Positions 21,447-30,958 of a stretch of DNA of 64,000 nt are shown here, piece by piece. Position 1 is the first letter of the stretch. Every line of letters starts with the position of its first letter. The notes beneath the pieces are model-generated. The model did not search any database and was not told the DNA's origin. It worked only from the letters and a program-made list of their open reading frames with translations. Source of the DNA: Nitratiruptor sp. (lineage in GTDB: Bacteria; Campylobacterota; Campylobacteria; Campylobacterales; Nitratiruptoraceae); contig PUXW01000018.1 of assembly GCA_009659925.1 (NCBI GenBank), positions 1 to 64,000 of the forward strand, written 5' to 3'. The position numbers were made by a program, and so were the translations under genes.

Positions 21447-22202
21447 ATGGTCTATTTGGTCGAGGATTTCTACTCCATCCAAGGGGAAGGGAAGTTCGCA
21501 GGGACTCCATCCATCTTCTTCCGCTTTGGAGGGTGCAACCTCCGCTGCCCCTCTTTCGGGGACCATTTTATCAAGGGGAAGCTGGTCTATGGGTGCGATT
21601 CGGTCCATGCTGTTAACCGGAAACTCTTCGCCAAGGAGTGGCGTCAGGTTGGACGCAGGGAGCTGGTGGAGATTTTAAAGAGCCATCTAGAACACCTCGA
21701 CTTCAAGCCCCATGTGGTTTTGACCGGTGGAGAGCCCCTCCTCTACTGGGAGGATCCAGAATTTGCCGGATTTGTGGAGGAGCTTGTAGATCGGGGACTC
21801 ATCGTCACCATCGAGACCAATGGGACCATCGAGGTCGATTTTGCCAAGTATGGAGCCTACCGGGAGGTTATCTTCGCCTTGGCAGTGAAACTCTCCAACT
21901 CTGGCGAGCCCTATGAAGCTAGGGTCAATCGCAAGGCCATCGATGCCATTATCCGCAATACCCAATACAGCTTTTTCAAGTTCACCCTCTCCCGCAACCT
22001 CATCGATTTGCGGGCTTATGACGAGATCGTCGATATCATCGCCCCCTATCCAGAGGTCGAGGTCTTTTGTATGCCTCTGGGAGATCGGATTGAGGAGCTA
22101 CGCAAACACGACAAGGCGGTGGCCGAATTCTGTCTTATCCATGGATTCATCTACAGCGATCGGCTGCAGGTGCGATTGTGGAACCGGGAGCGGAGACGAT
22201 GA
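21447..22202 (+). CDS. queE: 7-carboxy-7-deazaguanine synthase, atypical cysteine spacing
   Basis: EDFYSIQGEGKFAGTPSIFFRFGGCNLRC...; directly upstream of queD. Confidence 0.88.
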   Translation: MVYLVEDFYSIQGEGKFAGTPSIFFRFGGCNLRCPSFGDHFIKGKLVYGCDSVHAVNRKLFAKEWRQVGRRELVEILKSHLEHLDFKPHVVLTGGEPLLYWEDPEFAGFVEELVDRGLIVTIETNGTIEVDFAKYGAYREVIFALAVKLSNSGEPYEARVNRKAIDAIIRNTQYSFFKFTLSRNLIDLRAYDEIVDIIAPYPEVEVFCMPLGDRIEELRKHDKAVAEFCLIHGFIYSDRLQVRLWNRERRR

Positions 22203-22780
22203 GAATTCGCAAGCTCTACCGATTCGAGAATGCCCATATCGTCCGGGGGTGTACCAGCAGGCGGTGTAGTGAATCGATCCACGGCCACTCCTACGTGGTG
22301 GAACTCCTCTTTGCTTCAGACCATTTGGATCGGGGTCAGATGGTCTATGACTTTGGTCTTACCAAGCTGACCATCAAGGAGCTCATCGACTCTTTCGACC
22401 ATGCCATTACCCTTTGGAGCGGGGACGATCCCGACTATTTACGGGATATGAAGCGGTGGAGCCGACGCTGGGTGGAGCTTCCCGTGAGTCCAAGTGCCGA
22501 GCAGTACGCCCGGGTGATCTTCTTGATGGTGGAGCGGGTCCTTGCATGCACCGTAACGGTCAATGGGGAAAAAAATGTTACAATAGAGAGCGTCATCGTC
22601 CACGAGACCGCAACCGGATATGCCCAAGCCTTCCGGGAGGATGCCCATAGCCCCATGATGGGGCCGATCCCCCTGGAGGCGATCCACTTCTCCCAGGGGG
22701 TACGGGAGGAGTGGAGCCGACCCGATCTCTGGGAGCGGCTCTTGCGTGGCGAGAAGATCGTCAATCCGAGTAAAATCTAA
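22199..22780 (+). CDS. queD: 6-carboxy-tetrahydropterin synthase
   Basis: YRFENAHIVRGC...IHGHSYVVELLF; ATGA overlap with queE. Confidence 0.9.
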   Translation: MRIRKLYRFENAHIVRGCTSRRCSESIHGHSYVVELLFASDHLDRGQMVYDFGLTKLTIKELIDSFDHAITLWSGDDPDYLRDMKRWSRRWVELPVSPSAEQYARVIFLMVERVLACTVTVNGEKNVTIESVIVHETATGYAQAFREDAHSPMMGPIPLEAIHFSQGVREEWSRPDLWERLLRGEKIVNPSKI

Positions 22781-22789
22781 GGAGGTTCA

Positions 22790-23311
22790 ATGCGTCTTGG
22801 TCTACTTTCGTTGGTATGTGGTGCCCTTCTGTTTGTAGGGTGCACCGATAAGGGCGAGCAGAAGGGAGAAGAGGCTGCCAAACGGGCGGTTACAAGTAGT
22901 GTCACTCAAAGCAGCGCGAGCGCTCCGGCTCCATCCCACCAGTTCCAAGATCCCCTGCCAGGGGTAGCCGCCCCAGCCTCCAAAGCTCAAAAGCCCCAGC
23001 CTCAAACTCAAGAGAGCGGCAAATCCCAAAGCCAAGCCTCTTCCCAGCCCCAACAGGCCAGTGCCGCCCGGGGAGCCCAGCTTTATGCCAAGTGTGCTGG
23101 ATGCCATGGCCCCAAAGGGGAGCGCAAGGCTCTGGGGAAATCGGCTCCAATTGGAGGCATGGCTAAGGAGGAGATCTTGCGTAAACTCAAAGGCTATCAG
23201 GCTGGCACCCTCAACCTCTACGGAATGGGTGGCCTCATGAAGGGGCAGTTGGCAGGATTGAGCGAGGCCGATTTGGAGGCTCTAGCCGAGTATATCTCCT
23301 CCCTCAAGTAG
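22790..23311 (+). CDS. monoheme c-type cytochrome lipoprotein
   Basis: Lipobox-like LLFVGC, Pro/Ala/Ser/Gln linker, CAGCHG heme motif. Confidence 0.88.
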   Translation: MRLGLLSLVCGALLFVGCTDKGEQKGEEAAKRAVTSSVTQSSASAPAPSHQFQDPLPGVAAPASKAQKPQPQTQESGKSQSQASSQPQQASAARGAQLYAKCAGCHGPKGERKALGKSAPIGGMAKEEILRKLKGYQAGTLNLYGMGGLMKGQLAGLSEADLEALAEYISSLK

Positions 23312-23332
23312 GTTCGTGGCCCCTTGGGGCCG

Positions 23333-24538
23333 CTACGAGGAGAGGATTGGTTCTGGCTTGGAGGCGTAGAAAGGCCAGAGGGGGATGAAGCGTACCACCC
23401 CTTCGAGCCTTTCTACTTCGGGGGCGAGGATAATGAAACCGTTGGAGCGGGCCATTGTCCCCACCATCCCCGGAGCCCGTTTGGTATCGGGGTGGAAATG
23501 GTGTCCATCAAAGTAGCCTGGGATAATGGTGGCGCGGCCGGGTTTGTTGGTGATGGGACGAGCTAGTTGGGTTTGGATTGGGCGTAGGTAGAAGGCTTTG
23601 AGGCCCCGGAGGCGGTTGATGAGGAGGCGGCCTATGAGCTCGAAGTTGAGTTGGGCCGCTAAGGGATTGCCTGGGAGATTGAGGATGTAGGTGGAGCCGA
23701 TGCGCCCCAGGGTCGTAGGCTTTCCTGGCTTGATCTGGAGCTTCTCGAAGAAGAGCTCCATTCCCATTGCTTTGAAAGCCTCCTTGGTATAGTCGGCGTC
23801 TCCGACACTCACCCCTCCACTCGTAACGATAAGATCGCTCTCTAGACTTTGGGCAATGGCCTCTTGGATCGCCTCCAGGGAGTCGGCACTGCTTTGAACG
23901 AAAGCGACCTCGCACCCGAGTTCCCGGGCCCGGGTGAGTAGGGATGGGGTGTTGGAGTTGTAGATCTGGTTCGGGGCCAGGGGTTCGTAGTGCATAGCCA
24001 GTTCGCTGCCGGTTGCGAAGATGGTTACCCTGGGCCGCTTGTAGACATGGAGATAGCTATAGCCTTGGGAGGCGAGAAGGGCCAATTTGAAGGGGGTAAG
24101 CTCTTCCCCCCCCTCGACGAGAATGGAGTCCCGGGCTACATCTTCTCCGGCTTGGCGAATGTGGGCCCCGGCTTTGATGGATTCTGGTACAAGGATCCAC
24201 TCCCCTTCCTCTTGGACCTCTTCGATGGGCACAACCGCTTGGCTCCCTTCAGGAATCCGGGCGCCGGTCATGATACGCACCGCCTCCCCGGGACCCAAGG
24301 GACTTTGGGGCTCTTCGCCGGCTAGAATGCGCCCGACAACCCGCCACCTTCCTCCCTTCCCTGCTCCAATGGCGAACCCATCCATAGCTGCATTGGCGAA
24401 GGGGGGAAGATCGTAGCGGGCCCGATAATCTTGGGCAGCTACCATCCCTAGAGCCGATTCGAGACACTCCATCTGGGATCGGGGCTCTACTGGGAGCTCT
24501 TGGATCTTCTTTAAAGCGTCCATCAACGAAAGTGCCAT
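23333..24538 (-). CDS. moeA: molybdopterin molybdenumtransferase
   Basis: YDLPPFANAAMDGFAI...IMTGARIPEGSQAVVPIEE...TSGGVSVGDADY. Confidence 0.95.
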   Translation of the reverse strand: MALSLMDALKKIQELPVEPRSQMECLESALGMVAAQDYRARYDLPPFANAAMDGFAIGAGKGGRWRVVGRILAGEEPQSPLGPGEAVRIMTGARIPEGSQAVVPIEEVQEEGEWILVPESIKAGAHIRQAGEDVARDSILVEGGEELTPFKLALLASQGYSYLHVYKRPRVTIFATGSELAMHYEPLAPNQIYNSNTPSLLTRARELGCEVAFVQSSADSLEAIQEAIAQSLESDLIVTSGGVSVGDADYTKEAFKAMGMELFFEKLQIKPGKPTTLGRIGSTYILNLPGNPLAAQLNFELIGRLLINRLRGLKAFYLRPIQTQLARPITNKPGRATIIPGYFDGHHFHPDTKRAPGMVGTMARSNGFIILAPEVERLEGVVRFIPLWPFYASKPEPILSS

Positions 24539-24575
24539 ATACTATCCTTGTTGGAAATTTTCTCAAGGAGCTCTC

Positions 24576-24986
24576 ATGGATGCCCTCTTTCAAGCCGCGC
24601 TTCATACCCACGAACTCGTGGCTTTGCTCCTCATTGTAGCACAACTTGCCTTTTTGAGGATAGAGTCAAAAGAGCCCTTTATCCCCTTCGTGTATGCTTT
24701 TCGAAAGCTCTTCCTTGTGCAAAACATCCTCCTGGCCATTCTGGTCTTCACGGGGCTCTTGATGTTGGCCGTCTTGCACTTTGCCCACTGGAACCTCCCC
24801 CTCATCCTCATGATCGCCGTTGCCTTCATGATTTTCGTCAATCAAATCCGTCTCAACCGCCGCCTCCGGGTGATTCGCAGTGACGAGGTAGAGCTCCAAC
24901 GGGAGTTCAAGGCCTTCGCCAGGAGGCTCTACCTCAAGGAGGCCTTGATCCTCGCCATCCTCTTCATCGTGGCCAAGGTCTTGTGA
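24576..24986 (+). CDS. hypothetical integral membrane protein
   Basis: Several hydrophobic segments; overlaps rsmE by ATGA. Confidence 0.65.
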   Translation: MDALFQAALHTHELVALLLIVAQLAFLRIESKEPFIPFVYAFRKLFLVQNILLAILVFTGLLMLAVLHFAHWNLPLILMIAVAFMIFVNQIRLNRRLRVIRSDEVELQREFKAFARRLYLKEALILAILFIVAKVL

Positions 24987-25651
24987 TGCTCTTTATCTAC
25001 CATCCCAGCAGTGGCCAACCCCAACTCCAAGTGGCGGGAGAGCTTTACACCTACCTCTTCCGGGTGCGGCGCCACAAGGTGGGGGAGATCCTCCCTTTCC
25101 GCAATCTCACCGACGGCTACCTCTACCTCTACCGAATTGAGAAGGTAGATAAACGGGAGGCCCTTTTGCGTCTGGTAGAGCGGCGCTACGAGGAGCGGGT
25201 ACCGCCAAGATCCTTTCATCTCCTCTGGTGTATTATCGATCCCAAACGGATCGAAAAGAGCCTTCCAGCCCTCAATGAGATTGGAGTCTCCAAGATCAGC
25301 TTCATTTCATGCCAGCGCTCCCAAAAGAACTTTCGCCTTAGGCTGGATAAGCTCCACAAGATCCTCATCAACTCTTGCCAGCAGTGTGGGCGCACCCATC
25401 TCATGGAGCTGGAGCTCTTAGACGGGGTAGATGAGGTCCTCAAACGCTATCCAGATACGGTCCTCCTCGACTTTTGTCCTGAGAGAGTGGGATGTGGGGG
25501 CTTTGTAGAGCGGGTCTTGGTGGGACCGGAGGGGGGGATGAGTCCTGAAGAGCGCAGCCGTTTCCAGCGCTGCTTTGCCCTCGATACCCCCCTCGTGCTC
25601 AGAAGCGAGACGGCTGCTTTGAGTGTGAGTGCCCGGATGGTTCTCTTTTAA
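24983..25651 (+). CDS. rsmE: 16S rRNA m3U1498 methyltransferase
   Basis: C-terminal knot motif VGPEGGMSPEER...LVLRSETAAL. Confidence 0.92.
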   Translation: MMLFIYHPSSGQPQLQVAGELYTYLFRVRRHKVGEILPFRNLTDGYLYLYRIEKVDKREALLRLVERRYEERVPPRSFHLLWCIIDPKRIEKSLPALNEIGVSKISFISCQRSQKNFRLRLDKLHKILINSCQQCGRTHLMELELLDGVDEVLKRYPDTVLLDFCPERVGCGGFVERVLVGPEGGMSPEERSRFQRCFALDTPLVLRSETAALSVSARMVLF

Positions 25652-26094
25652 AACTCGATAATGTCGGTGAGCTTTCCATCTTCGGGGTTGCCGATGAGCT
25701 CCTTGCATTTGCGCATCGTCTGGGCGTTGGTAAATTTGGTGCAATCGATGGTATAGGTGATGACCCGTTCCCGCTTGTCGAGGGTGATGGAGGCGATCAC
25801 GCTCCCCCCTTCGATGTAGCGGTACATCCCTCCTCCATCGTTGCTATAACTCCATCCAGAGTCTGTGAGGCGTACGATATCTTCCAAGGTGAGGTGCTCC
25901 TTCTGTTCGAAGTCGAAGGAGTGGATCGCCCCTTGGGCGGCGTTGAGGGCCGCGTCGATTGTGGTTTTGATCACTGCGGAAGCTTTGGCGTTGTGTTTGA
26001 AGTACTCATATTTTGGGACTGCCACGAGGGTGAGAATGGTGATGACGATTCCAACGAAGATCGCTTCGATCAGTGTAAACCCGCTTCCTTTCAT
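25648..26094 (-). CDS. type IV pilin-like (prepilin N-terminus) protein
   Basis: MKGSGFTLIEAIFVGIVITILTLVAVPKY. Confidence 0.85.
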   Translation of the reverse strand: MKGSGFTLIEAIFVGIVITILTLVAVPKYEYFKHNAKASAVIKTTIDAALNAAQGAIHSFDFEQKEHLTLEDIVRLTDSGWSYSNDGGGMYRYIEGGSVIASITLDKRERVITYTIDCTKFTNAQTMRKCKELIGNPEDGKLTDIIEF

Positions 26095-26218
26095 GATGGA
26101 CTCCTTAACCGGTTACTTTCCTTCACTATCTATTATCGGTTTGGAACTTGGTTTTATGAGGGGGAAAGTTATTTTTAATTTTTATTTTCGTTTTAGCTGA
26201 AACGATCAAAATTTGTGA

Positions 26219-26224
26219 TATAAT
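26219..26224 (+). promoter_or_regulatory. TATAAT -10-like box, distal candidate rpmE promoter
   Basis: TGATATAATTTT. Confidence 0.5.
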
Positions 26225-26247
26225 TTTAACTCCCCTCCCCCTACGTA

Positions 26248-26275
26248 GCAGCAGATCGTTTCTGCGGTCTGCTGC
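26248..26275 (+). promoter_or_regulatory. inverted repeat / leader hairpin upstream of rpmE
   Basis: GCAGCAGATC-GTTTCTGC-GGTCTGCTGC, about 10-bp stem with one G-U. Confidence 0.5.
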
Positions 26276-26293
26276 CACTTCCAGTTTACAACG

Positions 26294-26312
26294 ACCACTT
26301 TTGTGGTATAAT
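26294..26312 (+). promoter_or_regulatory. ACCAC-TTTT-GTGGT inverted repeat abutting a TATAAT box, proximal candidate rpmE promoter
   Basis: Perfect 5-bp arms 26294-26298/26303-26307; TATAAT 26307-26312. Confidence 0.5.
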
Positions 26313-26347
26313 TGCCCTCCAAAAGATCTCCTACAAAGGATAAGCCC

Positions 26348-26548
26348 ATGCGAAAAGGGATCCATCCCGAATATGTTGAGTGTGAAGTCACATGTGCCTG
26401 TGGCAACCATTTCGTCGTCCTCTCCACCAAGCCCCAGCTTAAAATTGAAATTTGCAACAAGTGCCACCCCTTTTTCACCGGGAGTGAGAAGATCGTCGAT
26501 ACGACCGGTCGGGTCGATCGCTTCAAGAAGAAATACAACCTCAAGTAG
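26348..26548 (+). CDS. rpmE: 50S ribosomal protein L31 (cysteine-containing form)
   Basis: [22 protein letters not shown]...[12 protein letters not shown]. Confidence 0.97.
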   Translation: MRKGIHPEYVECEVTCACGNHFVVLSTKPQLKIEICNKCHPFFTGSEKIVDTTGRVDRFKKKYNLK

Positions 26549-27355
26549 GTGCTCACCCTCGTCTCCACTCCTATCGGCAATCTGGGCGATATCACCTTTC
26601 GAGCCATCCAAACCCTCCAGGAGGCCCAGACCATCCTGGCCGAGGATACCAGGGTGGCCCGAAACCTCTTGCGCCTTCTGGAAGAGCGCTACGCCATCTC
26701 CTTCGGATCCAAAGAGTTCCACTCCTTCCATCAGCACAATCAATCCCGCTTCCTCGCATCCATCGATCCCACCTTCTTTCAAGTTCCAGTGGTCTATATG
26801 AGTGATGCGGGGATGCCGGCCATTAGCGATCCTGGAGCCGCCCTGGTCCGCTACGCCCAAGAGCATCAGATCCCCTATACCATCGTACCCGGAGCCAACG
26901 CAGCCCTGAGTGCCTGGGTCGCCAGTGGATATGAGGGACATTGGACCTTCTTCGGCTTCCTTCCCCACAAGCGGGGGCGTCAAGAGCTCCTCCAGCAAGT
27001 TCTCCGCCACCCTTACCATGCTATCCTCTACGAAGCTCCCCATCGCCTCTTGAAACTTCTCCATGAGATTGCCGCGATCGATCCAGAGCGGGAGCTCTTC
27101 TTGGCCAAGGAGCTGACCAAGCGCCACGAAGGCTTCTACAAGGGAACTCCCCAGCAGCTCCTCCGGGAGCTTGGGCAAGAAGAGGTCCGGGGTGAGTGGG
27201 TGGTCATTGTAACTCCTGGGCGCCAAGAGAGGCCTGCCATCGATCTCGACTGGCTCCTCAAACTCGATCTACCCAAACGGGAGAAGGCCAAGCTGATTGG
27301 AAAGATAACGGGGGAGAGTGCCAAGGAAATTTATCGAAAACTTATCGACAATTAG
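26549..27355 (+). CDS. rsmI: 16S rRNA 2'-O-ribose C1402 methyltransferase
   Basis: LVSTPIGNLGDITFRAIQTL...LAEDTR...SDAGMPAISDPG. Confidence 0.95.
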   Translation: MLTLVSTPIGNLGDITFRAIQTLQEAQTILAEDTRVARNLLRLLEERYAISFGSKEFHSFHQHNQSRFLASIDPTFFQVPVVYMSDAGMPAISDPGAALVRYAQEHQIPYTIVPGANAALSAWVASGYEGHWTFFGFLPHKRGRQELLQQVLRHPYHAILYEAPHRLLKLLHEIAAIDPERELFLAKELTKRHEGFYKGTPQQLLRELGQEEVRGEWVVIVTPGRQERPAIDLDWLLKLDLPKREKAKLIGKITGESAKEIYRKLIDN

Positions 27356-27368
27356 GTACAATTCCCCC

Positions 27369-28052
27369 ATGTATGTCTATGGCAAACAGATCTTTTTCTA
27401 CCTGTTGGAGCGCCATCCAGAGCGGATCCGGGGGGTCTTTGTCACCAAGCCCCTCGATCGCAAGGTTGTGGCCCGGCTAAAAGAGCTCGGTATCGAGCCG
27501 ATAGTAATCGACAATAGACGGGCCCAGGCCTTGGCCCGGGGGGGCAACCACCAGGGATATATCGTCTTGATCGATCCCCCTCCCCTCACGGATTTGGAGA
27601 GCCTCAAGGCCGGGCGCTTTCTGGTGGTCCTCTACGGTGTGACCGACGTGGGGAACATCGGATCCATCATCCGAAGCGCCTACGCCCTCGGGGCCGATGG
27701 GGTGGTGCTCACCAATGTCCGTTCCATCAAGTTGGAAGGGGTGATTCGAACCAGCAGCGGGGCAGCTCTCGATATGCCTCCAGCTCTGGTTCCCAACGCC
27801 CTCGATCTCATCAAGGAGCTCCACGATGTGGGCTTCACGGTTTATGGAGCCCACATGGAGGGGGTGGATGTGCGCCAGATCCAATTTCGCGGGAAGCGGG
27901 CCATCGTGCTTGGAAGTGAGGGCGAGGGGATCGCTCCCAAGGTCTTGGATCGGTGCGATGGAACTTTGCGTATTGCCATGCGTCGGGAGTTCGATTCGTT
28001 GAACGTCTCCGCCGCTGGGGCAATCTTCATCGACAGGATGCGAGATGAGTGA
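27369..28052 (+). CDS. rlmB: TrmH/RlmB-family rRNA 2'-O-methyltransferase
   Basis: VLYGVTDVGNIGSIIRSAYALGADGVVL...VLGSEGEGI...LNVSAAGAIF. Confidence 0.92.
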   Translation: MYVYGKQIFFYLLERHPERIRGVFVTKPLDRKVVARLKELGIEPIVIDNRRAQALARGGNHQGYIVLIDPPPLTDLESLKAGRFLVVLYGVTDVGNIGSIIRSAYALGADGVVLTNVRSIKLEGVIRTSSGAALDMPPALVPNALDLIKELHDVGFTVYGAHMEGVDVRQIQFRGKRAIVLGSEGEGIAPKVLDRCDGTLRIAMRREFDSLNVSAAGAIFIDRMRDE

Positions 28053-28950
28053 CTTGGAACGACTCAAGCAGATGGATCCAGCCGAGGTCCAAAAGCGGAC
28101 CTACATCGCTCCCAAAGTCCTGGCCGACTTGTTGGAGGGGCGTTTTGATCGTCTCGGTCTCCGGGCCAAGGCGGTGGGGCTGGTGAACATTTTGGAGCGG
28201 GAGCTGGAGCTGGACTTGCGGGAGCTGCGCCGCCAGATCGACGAGTATTACGGGACCCAGGAGCAGGCCGAAATTGAGAAGTTGGAGCGCCTCGAAGAGG
28301 AGCGGAAACACTCCTGGATTGGATGGTCTCTGGCGGTGCTCCTCCTGATCGCCATGGCTGGAGGCTATTACTACTACTTCCTGAAGCAAAAATCTTCCCA
28401 GGAGGAGCCAGATCCGGCCAAGCATCCCGATCCCACCTATTTCGCCTTCGAGACCCCGAGCCAGCCAACTCCGCCCCTCATCCAGGATCAGGTTCTAGCC
28501 GAAGAGTCTTCGTCTTCTGAAGAGGCAGAGAGCTCCAGTGCGAGGCAAGAGGAGCCCTCGAGTCAGAGCTCTTCCTCCTCTTCGAAGGTTTCCAGTAGTA
28601 AGGCGGCTATGGAGGAGCAAGAGGTTGTTCCCTTCCAGGAGGAGGCTTCTTCCTCCTTGGCTTTCGCTCCTTCATCTTTGCGCATTCTCCCGAAGAGCAA
28701 GCTTTGGGTCGGAGTCATCTATTTGGATACTTATGAACGCAAGCAGTATCTCACTGCCCAGCCCATTGAGCTCAATGGCTCCAGAGATCTGCTCATCGTC
28801 ACGGGCCATGGCCTCTTGACTATCGAGGCTGGTTCCCAACGCCACGAGCTCAACAAGAGGGGGAAACAGCGCTTCCTCTACAAGGATGGCTCCCTTGAGC
28901 CCATCGATGCCAAGACTTTCCGGGACTACAACAGGGGGAGAAATTGGTAA
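28045..28950 (+). CDS. membrane protein with Ser/Glu-rich linker (RodZ-like layout)
   Basis: N-terminal helical region, one TM, long Ser/Glu/Pro-rich linker, beta-rich C-terminus. Confidence 0.5.
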   Translation: MSDLERLKQMDPAEVQKRTYIAPKVLADLLEGRFDRLGLRAKAVGLVNILERELELDLRELRRQIDEYYGTQEQAEIEKLERLEEERKHSWIGWSLAVLLLIAMAGGYYYYFLKQKSSQEEPDPAKHPDPTYFAFETPSQPTPPLIQDQVLAEESSSSEEAESSSARQEEPSSQSSSSSSKVSSSKAAMEEQEVVPFQEEASSSLAFAPSSLRILPKSKLWVGVIYLDTYERKQYLTAQPIELNGSRDLLIVTGHGLLTIEAGSQRHELNKRGKQRFLYKDGSLEPIDAKTFRDYNRGRNW

Positions 28951-29735
28951 GGCTCCTTTGGCTCTTCCTCCTTGGAGCGGGCCTCCTTTTTGCCAGCTCC
29001 ATCGAGGCTCAGATCCAGCGGCTCCTGGGTCCCCAGCTCTACCAGCAAAACGCCCAGGCGATCCGGGCCCTCGTGGCCAGTACCAACCTGCGCCGCCCGG
29101 ATGGGCGTCTCGATATTGTCCGGACCATCGCCCTCTTGGAGCGGGTGGGGATCTTTCCCCAGCGTTTTTCCCAGAAACAGAGGCAGGAGGTCTCTTTCAT
29201 GGCCTCTGGAGCCCCCTACTTGCTCATGTTTATGGCCGAAGCGGCCCTCCAGCAGGCCGGGATCTATCGGAGCCAGCTGGTCGAACTCCGGTATGATGGG
29301 CGCAGGATCGTCGATCATCGGCGCTATGTGAGCCAACAGGGATTGGATCTGGGGAAGGTGGTCCGCTTCCTCCAGGCCAATGGAGTTCAGATCGTCGATT
29401 TATGGAATGACGGGGGGTGGCATCTGCTCCTGGACCTGCGCCATGCCAGAATTCCGGCCAAGCGACCTTCCTTGGAGGGAGAGTGGGTTCGCATACGCAA
29501 GAGCCTCTGGCTTGATGTTTGCCGTTTTGAGGCCCTTTATCTCCGGGCCAAGGGGCGCTGGTATCCCAAAATTGCCATCTACGATCGCTCCCTCGCCCCC
29601 CTCGATCTGATCCGGAGCAAGCGGGGACGCAAGGAGGTGGAGATCCTTTTGCCAAAAGGGGCCTGTTATATTAAAATTTCGGATCGGTTCACCCCAACCA
29701 ATCTCAAGTCGGGGCTCTACCTGAGTGCACGATAA
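28944..29735 (+). CDS. hypothetical periplasmic protein
   Basis: Signal peptide [16 protein letters not shown]; overlaps upstream gene. Confidence 0.6.
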   Translation: MVRLLWLFLLGAGLLFASSIEAQIQRLLGPQLYQQNAQAIRALVASTNLRRPDGRLDIVRTIALLERVGIFPQRFSQKQRQEVSFMASGAPYLLMFMAEAALQQAGIYRSQLVELRYDGRRIVDHRRYVSQQGLDLGKVVRFLQANGVQIVDLWNDGGWHLLLDLRHARIPAKRPSLEGEWVRIRKSLWLDVCRFEALYLRAKGRWYPKIAIYDRSLAPLDLIRSKRGRKEVEILLPKGACYIKISDRFTPTNLKSGLYLSAR

Positions 29736-29737
29736 GG

Positions 29738-30955
29738 ATGGCGATGTTTGAAGAGATACGATTCAACAAGATTGAGCGATTGCCAAAGTATGTCTTTGCC
29801 GAGGTCAACGAGCTCAAGATGGCCGCCCGGCGGGCTGGAGAGGATGTAATCGATTTTAGCATGGGCAATCCCGACGGGCCCGCTCCCAAGCATGTGGTGG
29901 ACAAGCTCATCGAAGCGGCTCAAAAACCCAAAAACCATGGCTATAGCGTGAGCAAAGGGATCTATAAGTTGCGTTTGGCCATTTGCAACTGGTACGAGCG
30001 GCGCTATGGGGTGGCCCTCGATCCTGAGCGCGAGGCGGTTGCCACGATGGGGAGCAAGGAGGGCTATGTCCACCTGGTGCAGGCCATCACCAACCCAGGG
30101 GATGTAGCTATCGTTCCCGATCCGACCTACCCCATCCACTCCTACGCCTTCATCCTCGCAGGTGGAAGCGTGCACAAGATGGAACTCGCCTTCAACGAGC
30201 GCTATGAAGTGGACGAGGAGCGCTTCTTCGCCGATTTGCACCAGGCCCTCACCGACACCTTCCCCCGCCCCAAGTACCTCGTAGTCAATTTCCCCCACAA
30301 CCCCTCGACCGCTACGGTTACCCCCGAATTCTACAAGGAGCTCGTCGCCTTAGCCAAGCGGGAGCGCTTCTACATCATCAGCGACATCGCCTACGCCGAT
30401 CTCACCTTCGATGGTTATCGTACCCCCTCCATCCTCGAAGTGGACGGGGCCAAGGATGTAGCCGTCGAAAGCTTCACCCTCTCGAAGAGCTATAACATGG
30501 CGGGATGGAGGGTTGGATTCGTCGTCGGCAACGAGCGGTTGGTTGGGGCCCTCCAGAAGATGAAGAGCTGGATCGATTATGGGATGTTCACTCCAATCCA
30601 GGTAGCCGCCACCGTCGCCCTCAACGGCCCCCAGGAGTGTGTCGAAGAGATCCGCAAAACCTATGAGAAGCGGCGGGATGTCCTCATCGAATCTTTCGCC
30701 AGGGCCGGTTGGGAGATTGCCAAACCCAGGGCGACTATGTTCGTCTGGGCCAAAATCCCCGAACCCTTCCGGGCCAAGGGGAGCCTCGATTTTTCCAAGC
30801 GGCTCTTGACGGAGGCCAAAGTAGCGGTGAGTCCCGGAGTCGGTTTTGGCGAAGGGGGGCAAGAGTATGTACGCATTGCCCTCATCGAGAACGAGAAGCG
30901 GATTCGCCAAGCTGCACGAAACATCAAGCGCTTCCTGCGAGCTTATAAGGGGTGA
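29738..30955 (+). CDS. class I/II PLP-dependent aminotransferase
   Basis: [15 protein letters not shown]...NFPHNPS...SLSK-type [16 protein letters not shown]. Confidence 0.92.
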   Translation: MAMFEEIRFNKIERLPKYVFAEVNELKMAARRAGEDVIDFSMGNPDGPAPKHVVDKLIEAAQKPKNHGYSVSKGIYKLRLAICNWYERRYGVALDPEREAVATMGSKEGYVHLVQAITNPGDVAIVPDPTYPIHSYAFILAGGSVHKMELAFNERYEVDEERFFADLHQALTDTFPRPKYLVVNFPHNPSTATVTPEFYKELVALAKRERFYIISDIAYADLTFDGYRTPSILEVDGAKDVAVESFTLSKSYNMAGWRVGFVVGNERLVGALQKMKSWIDYGMFTPIQVAATVALNGPQECVEEIRKTYEKRRDVLIESFARAGWEIAKPRATMFVWAKIPEPFRAKGSLDFSKRLLTEAKVAVSPGVGFGEGGQEYVRIALIENEKRIRQAARNIKRFLRAYKG

Positions 30956-30958
30956 GGG

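Noticed and set aside
20457-21608. 383-aa minus ORF opposite moaA/queE
   Set aside because: Spans two real genes antisense; no motif support.
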